Shown one piece after another: positions 50,196 to 54,354 of a DNA stretch of 54,354 bases (the stretch's first letter is position 1; the number at the start of each line of letters is the position of its first letter). A model generated the notes under the pieces. The model did not search any database. It saw nothing but the letters and a program-made list of their open reading frames with translations, and was not told the DNA's origin. The DNA is taken from positions 1 through 54,354 of the forward strand of contig CAZCCL010000004.1 in NCBI GenBank assembly GCA_964497095.1. Direction: 5' to 3'. This stretch comes from CAVPLM01 sp964497095 (GTDB lineage Bacteria; Actinomycetota; Thermoleophilia; RBG-16-64-13). The position numbers were made by a program, and so were the translations under genes.

Positions 50196-51590
50196 ATGAA
50201 AGCCATGATCTCTGAAGCCGAACTGAAAGAACTCTCCTTCGACGGGGCCCCCCAGATGGTGTGCGAGGTGCCTGGGCCCAAGGTGGCGGCCCTCATGGCC
50301 GAATCCCACAAGTACGAAGCCTTCACCCGGGGGGGCGGGGGATTCCCTGTCATCCTGGAACACGGCAAAGGGGCCACGGTCAAAGACGCCGACGGCAACC
50401 TCTACATCGACATGGCCGCCGGGGTGGCGGTGAACGCCGTGGGGCGGGGGCACCCCCAGATCCTGGAGGCCATCCGACGCCAGGCGAGCGTCATCATGCA
50501 CACCACCGACATCACCAACCCCAAGCGCATCGAGCTCGCCAAGAAGGTCTCCGGGATCATGCCCGAAGGCCTCAAGAGAAACTGTCACACCTCTTTCTTC
50601 CAGGCCGGATCTGATGCGGTGGAGACGGCCATCAAGTTCTCCCGCCGCCACACCGGCCGCACCCAGATCCTGGCCTTCCAAGGGGCCTACCACGGGGTGT
50701 GGTGCGGCACCAGCGCCCTTACCACCGGCTACAACTACCGCCATGGCTGGGGCCCGCTTATCGCCGGGGTCCAGCACCTCCCCTATGCCTACTGCTACCG
50801 CTGCCCCTTCGACATGACCTACCCGGCCTGCGAGGTGCAGTGCGCGAAATACGTGGACTACGTCCTTAACACCCCGTATACCGCCGCCGACGACGTGGCG
50901 GCCGTCATCGTGGAATCCGAGCAGGGCGAAGGGGGCTATGTGGCTCCCCCGCCGGAGTTCTTTCAGATCATAAAGGAGGCCTGCGACAAGTACGGCTGCC
51001 TCTATGTGGCCGACGAGGTGCAGTCCGGAGCGGGCCGCACCGGCAAGATGTGGGCCATCGAGCACTCCGGGGTGGTGCCGGACATACTTACCTGGGGAAA
51101 AGGCATGGGGGGCGATCTTCCCATGGCCGGCATCACCTACCGGGCGGATATCGAGGAGAGCCTCGCCGAGGGATCGCAGCCCTCGACCTTTGCCGGTAAC
51201 GCTCTGGGCTGCGAGGTGTGTATGACCAACATCGACCTTCTCACCGACCCGGAGACGGACCTCATGGGCCGGGCAAGCGCGCTGGGGGACGAGATCCAGG
51301 GCGTGCTCAAGGAGGCCCAGAAATCGGTGGAGGCCATCGGGGACGTGCGCGGACGGGGGCTCATGATCGGCTGTGAGATCGTGGCCGACCAGAAGACCAA
51401 GGAGCCGCCGACGCCCGCCCGGGTGGGGGAGCTGGCCATGAAGCTCCTTAACCGAGGGATCCTCATCACCCCCTGCGGGCGCTACGGCAACGTGTTCCGC
51501 TTCATGCCGCCGCTCACCATCCCCAGGGACTACGCCATGAAGGCCACCGAGATCATGATCGAGGTGCTCAAGGAGTTCCAGCGGGCCTGA
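50196..51590 (+). CDS. class III (omega) aminotransferase, PLP-dependent
   Basis: A 464-aa enzyme of the 4-aminobutyrate/omega-amino-acid:pyruvate group. The ATG at 50196 has AAAGGA. Key blocks are YIDMAAGVAVNAVGRGHPQI, FQAGSDAVETAIKFSRRHTG, AYHGVWCGTSAL, the Asp in YVADEVQSGAGRTG and the PLP lysine Lys302 in LTWGKGMGGDLPM. The Cys-rich insert AYCYRCPFDMTYPACEVQC is uncommon. It moves an amino group from an amine or omega-amino acid to a keto acid, most likely pyruvate given the alanine dehydrogenase next to it. Confidence 0.9.
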   Translation: MKAMISEAELKELSFDGAPQMVCEVPGPKVAALMAESHKYEAFTRGGGGFPVILEHGKGATVKDADGNLYIDMAAGVAVNAVGRGHPQILEAIRRQASVIMHTTDITNPKRIELAKKVSGIMPEGLKRNCHTSFFQAGSDAVETAIKFSRRHTGRTQILAFQGAYHGVWCGTSALTTGYNYRHGWGPLIAGVQHLPYAYCYRCPFDMTYPACEVQCAKYVDYVLNTPYTAADDVAAVIVESEQGEGGYVAPPPEFFQIIKEACDKYGCLYVADEVQSGAGRTGKMWAIEHSGVVPDILTWGKGMGGDLPMAGITYRADIEESLAEGSQPSTFAGNALGCEVCMTNIDLLTDPETDLMGRASALGDEIQGVLKEAQKSVEAIGDVRGRGLMIGCEIVADQKTKEPPTPARVGELAMKLLNRGILITPCGRYGNVFRFMPPLTIPRDYAMKATEIMIEVLKEFQRA

Positions 51591-51609
51591 AGGCCGACCT
51601 TGCTCGCCG

Positions 51610-51646
51610 CGCCACAGCGTGCCCGCCGTCCGGCCACGCTGTGGCG
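51610..51646 (+). terminator. terminator after the aminotransferase
   Basis: A perfect 12-bp stem (51610-51621 with 51635-51646; CGCCACAGCGTG arm) and a 13-base loop, 19 bp past the stop. Confidence 0.65.
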
Positions 51647-51721
51647 GACGGTTGAGCGCCAGGGAGGTAACCTCCTTTCGGAGTCGAGAGGCTGCGACCC
51701 GTCACCAAGAAGGGAGCGAAC

Positions 51722-52648
51722 GTGTCACTGAAGTACAAGGTGTTTCTCCACAGCTATCTAGGCTTCAACAGTAACTCCACGTTGTTCTATGGGGAGAAGG
51801 ACGCGATCCTGATCGATGCGTCCCAGCTCCTGAGCGACGCCCACAAGATGGTCGCCGAGATCATCCCCATGAGGAAGAACCTCACTCATATCTATGTCTC
51901 CCACTTCCACCCCGACCACCATTTTGGGCTGTGCGTGCTCCGGAGCGCCTTCCCGGAGGCAAAGATCGTGGCCCTTCCCAGCGTCGTCAAGGACGTGGTC
52001 TTCACTTCCAGCGACAAAGTGGACATGTGGGCCATCGATCGCTTCGGTCCGGACATCCCGAGCAAGACCACCATACCCATGCCGCTTCACGAACCTCGCC
52101 TCGAGTTGGAGGGCGAGGAACTGCTGTTCTCGGACGGCTGGGAGGGAGACAGCATCAACAACTCCGTGGTCTGGGTCCCGTCGATGGGGGTGGTCTGCGC
52201 GACGGACGTGGCTTTTCACGACTGCAACCTGTGGCCTATCGAGAGCAACGTCGAGCGGCGAGTGAAGTGGAGGGCCTCGATCAGCCAGCTCAAGGCTTTC
52301 GACCCCCGGATCATCATCCCCGGCCACCACGACGAGGCGAAGTTGCGGATGCTCGAGGAGGTCCAGGAGGACGGTTCCCGCACGTACACGGACTGCGTCG
52401 ATTGGTCGCTCCGGTATCTGGATGTTTACGACGAGGTCTACGACACGGCTACGAACGGCGTCGAGCTGGTCGAGGGCATGAACAAGTACTACGGGGATGT
52501 GAAGGCCGAGGACTTCGCCCTCCACTGGCAGGCGCGACTGCTCTTCCCCCACAGTTGCCCCGACTGGTTCACTCCGTTGCCGGGCGAGCCCGGGAAGATC
52601 TTCCTCAATCCCAGCGGCGGATACGACGGCGATCCACCCAAGGAATAG
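51722..52648 (+). CDS. MBL-fold metallo-hydrolase
   Basis: A 308-aa metallo-beta-lactamase-fold protein starting at GTG after AGGGAGCG. The two-metal motif is YVSHFHPDHHFG (His61, His63, Asp65, His66), with the later CATDVAFHDCN Asp and IIIPGHHDE His. There is no signal sequence. The C-terminal 70 residues are Trp/Tyr-rich and unlike common thioesterase or lactonase relatives. It is followed at 80 bp by an SDR. It could open a cyclic diketone or lactone or cleave a thioester; this is inference from the neighbours only. Confidence 0.85.
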   Translation: MSLKYKVFLHSYLGFNSNSTLFYGEKDAILIDASQLLSDAHKMVAEIIPMRKNLTHIYVSHFHPDHHFGLCVLRSAFPEAKIVALPSVVKDVVFTSSDKVDMWAIDRFGPDIPSKTTIPMPLHEPRLELEGEELLFSDGWEGDSINNSVVWVPSMGVVCATDVAFHDCNLWPIESNVERRVKWRASISQLKAFDPRIIIPGHHDEAKLRMLEEVQEDGSRTYTDCVDWSLRYLDVYDEVYDTATNGVELVEGMNKYYGDVKAEDFALHWQARLLFPHSCPDWFTPLPGEPGKIFLNPSGGYDGDPPKE

Positions 52649-52728
52649 ACTGCAAGGGCCCCAAGAGAGACCCGTCGACCACATCCCTAAGCAGATCGAG
52701 GTCAGCAAACGAGGAGGGGAGCAAAGCG

Positions 52729-53544
52729 ATGCAGCTTGAAGGTAGGGTGGCGCTCATCACCGGCGGCGGCACGGGCATCGGCGCGGCGGTCGCCGAGCGC
52801 TTCGTGGCGGAGGGCGCGAAGGTGTGTATCACCGGTCGGAGGCGGGAGATGCTCGACGAGGTAGCGGGTTCCCTGCCCGCCGGAAGCGTCACCGTCTTCT
52901 GCGGGGATGTCTGCGAGGAGGGCAATGCGCAGAAGATGGTCGAGGCCGCCCTGGGCATTGGCGGCCGGCTGGACATCTTGGTGAACAATGCCGCGATCGA
53001 GATGAACGAGAACGTCGTCGATATGGATCCGGCGATCTGGCGGCAGCAGCTGGAGGTCAACCTCACCGGGCCCTTCCTCATGATAAAGGCGGCCATCCCG
53101 AGAATGATCGAAGGGGGCGGAGGATCGATCATCAACGTGTCCTCCCTGGCGGGCGTTGTAGCTGTGCCGGGCGCGCCCGCTTACTGCACCACCAAGGCCG
53201 GGATAATCCATCTCAGCAGGCAGGTGGCGCTCGACTACGGCAAGCACAATGTGCGCTGTAACGTCATCTGCCCGGGTCCCGTGCGGACCAGCATGCTCGA
53301 GATGAATTTCAGACCCCTGGCGGAGCTTCTGAACACCGATATGGACGGGGTCTTCGAAAAGGTACGTCAGAACGTCCCCCTGCACCGTATCGCCAGCCCG
53401 CCGGACCTTGCCGGAGTGTTCGTCTTCCTGGCCGGTGACGACTCACGCTTCATGACCGGCTCCACGGTGCTCGCCGACGGCGGCATCCACATCATCGACG
53501 CGTTCGCCGCGGGGGTGGGCCATCTGGGGGCCGCTTGGGGGTAG
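52729..53544 (+). CDS. SDR-family NAD(P)-dependent oxidoreductase
   Basis: A 271-aa classical SDR starting at the ATG after GAGGAGGGG. The motifs are complete: TGGGTGIGAA, VNNAAIEMN, INVSSLAG and Tyr152-x-x-x-Lys156 (AYCTTKAGI), then CPGPVRTSMLE. The C-terminus has an extra tail (IDAFAAGVGHLGAAWG). It could reduce an aromatic diketo tautomer such as phloroglucinol or act on a later hydroxy acid; the fold alone does not tell. It is expected to be co-transcribed with the MBL hydrolase. Confidence 0.9.
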   Translation: MQLEGRVALITGGGTGIGAAVAERFVAEGAKVCITGRRREMLDEVAGSLPAGSVTVFCGDVCEEGNAQKMVEAALGIGGRLDILVNNAAIEMNENVVDMDPAIWRQQLEVNLTGPFLMIKAAIPRMIEGGGGSIINVSSLAGVVAVPGAPAYCTTKAGIIHLSRQVALDYGKHNVRCNVICPGPVRTSMLEMNFRPLAELLNTDMDGVFEKVRQNVPLHRIASPPDLAGVFVFLAGDDSRFMTGSTVLADGGIHIIDAFAAGVGHLGAAWG

Positions 53545-53665
53545 GGGCGGGGCTCGGATTCGGACGGGGGCGCGGGCAGGGCTCGGACTTGGCTCTCGTG
53601 GGGCGCAGAGGCGATCCGCCCCCCGGGCCCGGGAGGGTCTGCCCCCCTTCGCAGGCAAGAAAGAC

Positions 53666-53698
53666 CGGGGCCCCGCCGCGATACGCGGCGGGGCCCCG
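53666..53698. terminator. bidirectional terminator
   Basis: A perfect 15-bp stem (53666-53680 with 53684-53698; CGGGGCCCCGCCGCG arm) with an ATA loop between the converging SDR and ferredoxin-subunit genes. Confidence 0.85.
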
Positions 53699-53753
53699 AA
53701 TGTCTCTGTGACCTCCTCGGGCTCCGGCGTCACCTGCAGCTCCGAGGCGGTGG

Positions 53754-54354
53754 CTATTTCGTCAACGCTATGTCGCCCAGGTTGACGTCTTTCTCCGTGC
53801 TGATCTCGTCGAAGGTCATGGCGGCGAAGCCCGGGGCCGAGATGGTCAGCTTGTAGGCGCCCTCGGCCAACCCCCTGAACCAGAAATCGCCGAAGCCGTC
53901 GGTGGTGGCGGTCTGCGCCGCTCCTCCGTCTGCAGGGGTGAGGGTGCAGGTGGCTCCGACCAGCACCTCCTTTTCCACCGGGTCGTGAACCGTGCCCGCG
54001 ACGAACTTCTTGGGGATGTTCAGATAGTAGACCCGGGGCTTGGCGCCCAGTTCGGGCTTCAACACCTCGGCCTTGGCGATCTCGGCGGCCAACTCGCTCT
54101 CCTCGCCGAATTTGATGGCGAGGGTGGGGCAGGCGTCGGCGCACCTAGGGATGGTCCACTCACCGCCGTCCAGCAGGTGAGCGCACCCGGTGCACTTCTG
54201 CGCCAGGTTGAGGTCGTCGTTGAAGTAGATGGCGTCGTATGGGCAGGCGTCCACGCACAGCCTGCACCCGGTGCACTTGACCGAGTCGATGATGACTAGG
54301 CCGTCGTCCCTCTTGTAGATGGCGCCTTCGATCGGGCAGGGTGGGATGCACGGG
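53754..54354 (-). CDS. ferredoxin subunit with Ig-like tail, transhydroxylase-type (partial)
   Basis: The frame is open to the right edge, so the N-terminus is missing. Visible Cys motifs are CIPPCP, CTGCRLCVDACP, and CTGC with CADACP, that is at least three 4Fe-4S clusters. After a linker (RVYYLNIPKKFVAGTVHDP) comes an 80-residue beta-sandwich of the carboxypeptidase-regulatory or Cna-B kind (VLVGATCTLTPADG, GFGDFWFRGLAEGAYKLTIS). This combination is known from the small subunit of pyrogallol-phloroglucinol transhydroxylase and from related catechol dehydroxylases. The molybdenum subunit is expected upstream, past the window edge. It lacks resemblance in its tail to the four-cluster ferredoxin at 45940. 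Confidence 0.82.
   Translation of the reverse strand, partial: PCIPPCPIEGAIYKRDDGLVIIDSVKCTGCRLCVDACPYDAIYFNDDLNLAQKCTGCAHLLDGGEWTIPRCADACPTLAIKFGEESELAAEIAKAEVLKPELGAKPRVYYLNIPKKFVAGTVHDPVEKEVLVGATCTLTPADGGAAQTATTDGFGDFWFRGLAEGAYKLTISAPGFAAMTFDEISTEKDVNLGDIALTK

Noticed and set aside
1..54354. CRISPR arrays, rRNA genes, insertion sequences or prophage
   Set aside because: No spaced direct repeats, rRNA cores, transposase motifs or phage structural genes were seen.

Overview
The window is GC-rich DNA from a draft bacterial assembly; a 10-N gap lies at 13269-13278. The gene content suggests an anaerobic, deep-branching actinobacterium-like organism. Supporting signs are GTG/TTG starts, Thr/Ser/Glu-rich lipoprotein linkers, a topA-tmk-holB-ricT cluster, NADH dehydrogenase, pyruvate-type ferredoxin oxidoreductases and molybdo/tungsto-enzymes. 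The taxonomic assignment is inference and is not secure.

Layout. Positions 1-10533 are mostly housekeeping: the end of nuoN, an amidohydrolase of the aminofutalosine-deaminase type, a lipoprotein serpin (- strand), a membrane TPR protein, a STAS anti-anti-sigma factor, an archaeal-looking topoisomerase I, tmk, holB and a RicT/PSP1 protein. A tRNA-Thr(CGT) at 10718-10790 is followed by a patchwork region (11124-15168). It holds two PIN-toxin/antitoxin pairs, a probable methyltransferase-remnant fusion, an ST7-like TPR gene broken only by the N gap, and a small molybdopterin-domain lipoprotein. Next come modBA without modC, a beta-hydroxyacid dehydrogenase, a LolD/LolE-like ABC transporter in an operon with a free-standing CarH-type cobalamin domain, an unknown conserved protein, and a CobW-type GTPase that stops abruptly at about 21580. 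There it is joined to a substrate-binding protein that lacks most of its signal peptide.

From about 21600 to the end the window is a catabolic region. It contains an SDR/DUF3237/EthD set of unknown role; two paralogous FadR-type regulators, each facing a divergent promoter that carries an almost identical 25-bp element; a LVIVD beta-propeller protein; and an ADP-forming acyl-CoA synthetase with indolepyruvate:ferredoxin oxidoreductase (iorAB). A complete Liv-type ABC transporter (livHMGFK) follows. Then comes a 3-hydroxyacyl-CoA-dehydrogenase-like/BKACE/SDR/IclR operon, a three-subunit molybdo-oxidoreductase (Mo subunit, NrfD anchor, four-cluster ferredoxin) divergent from a tungsten aldehyde oxidoreductase, and alanine dehydrogenase with a class III aminotransferase. 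The window ends with an MBL hydrolase, an SDR, and a truncated ferredoxin subunit with an Ig-like tail like that of pyrogallol-phloroglucinol transhydroxylase.

Working together (inference): the transporter imports an organic or amino acid. The IOR and ADP-forming synthetase turn 2-oxo acids into acids with ATP and reduced ferredoxin, in the style of peptide-fermenting archaea. The 3HCDH/BKACE/SDR genes plus the transhydroxylase-like subunit are compatible with anaerobic breakdown of a polyphenol such as phloroglucinol, with carnitine-type beta-keto acid cleavage as the main alternative. The shared FadR operators suggest that part of the island is one regulon.
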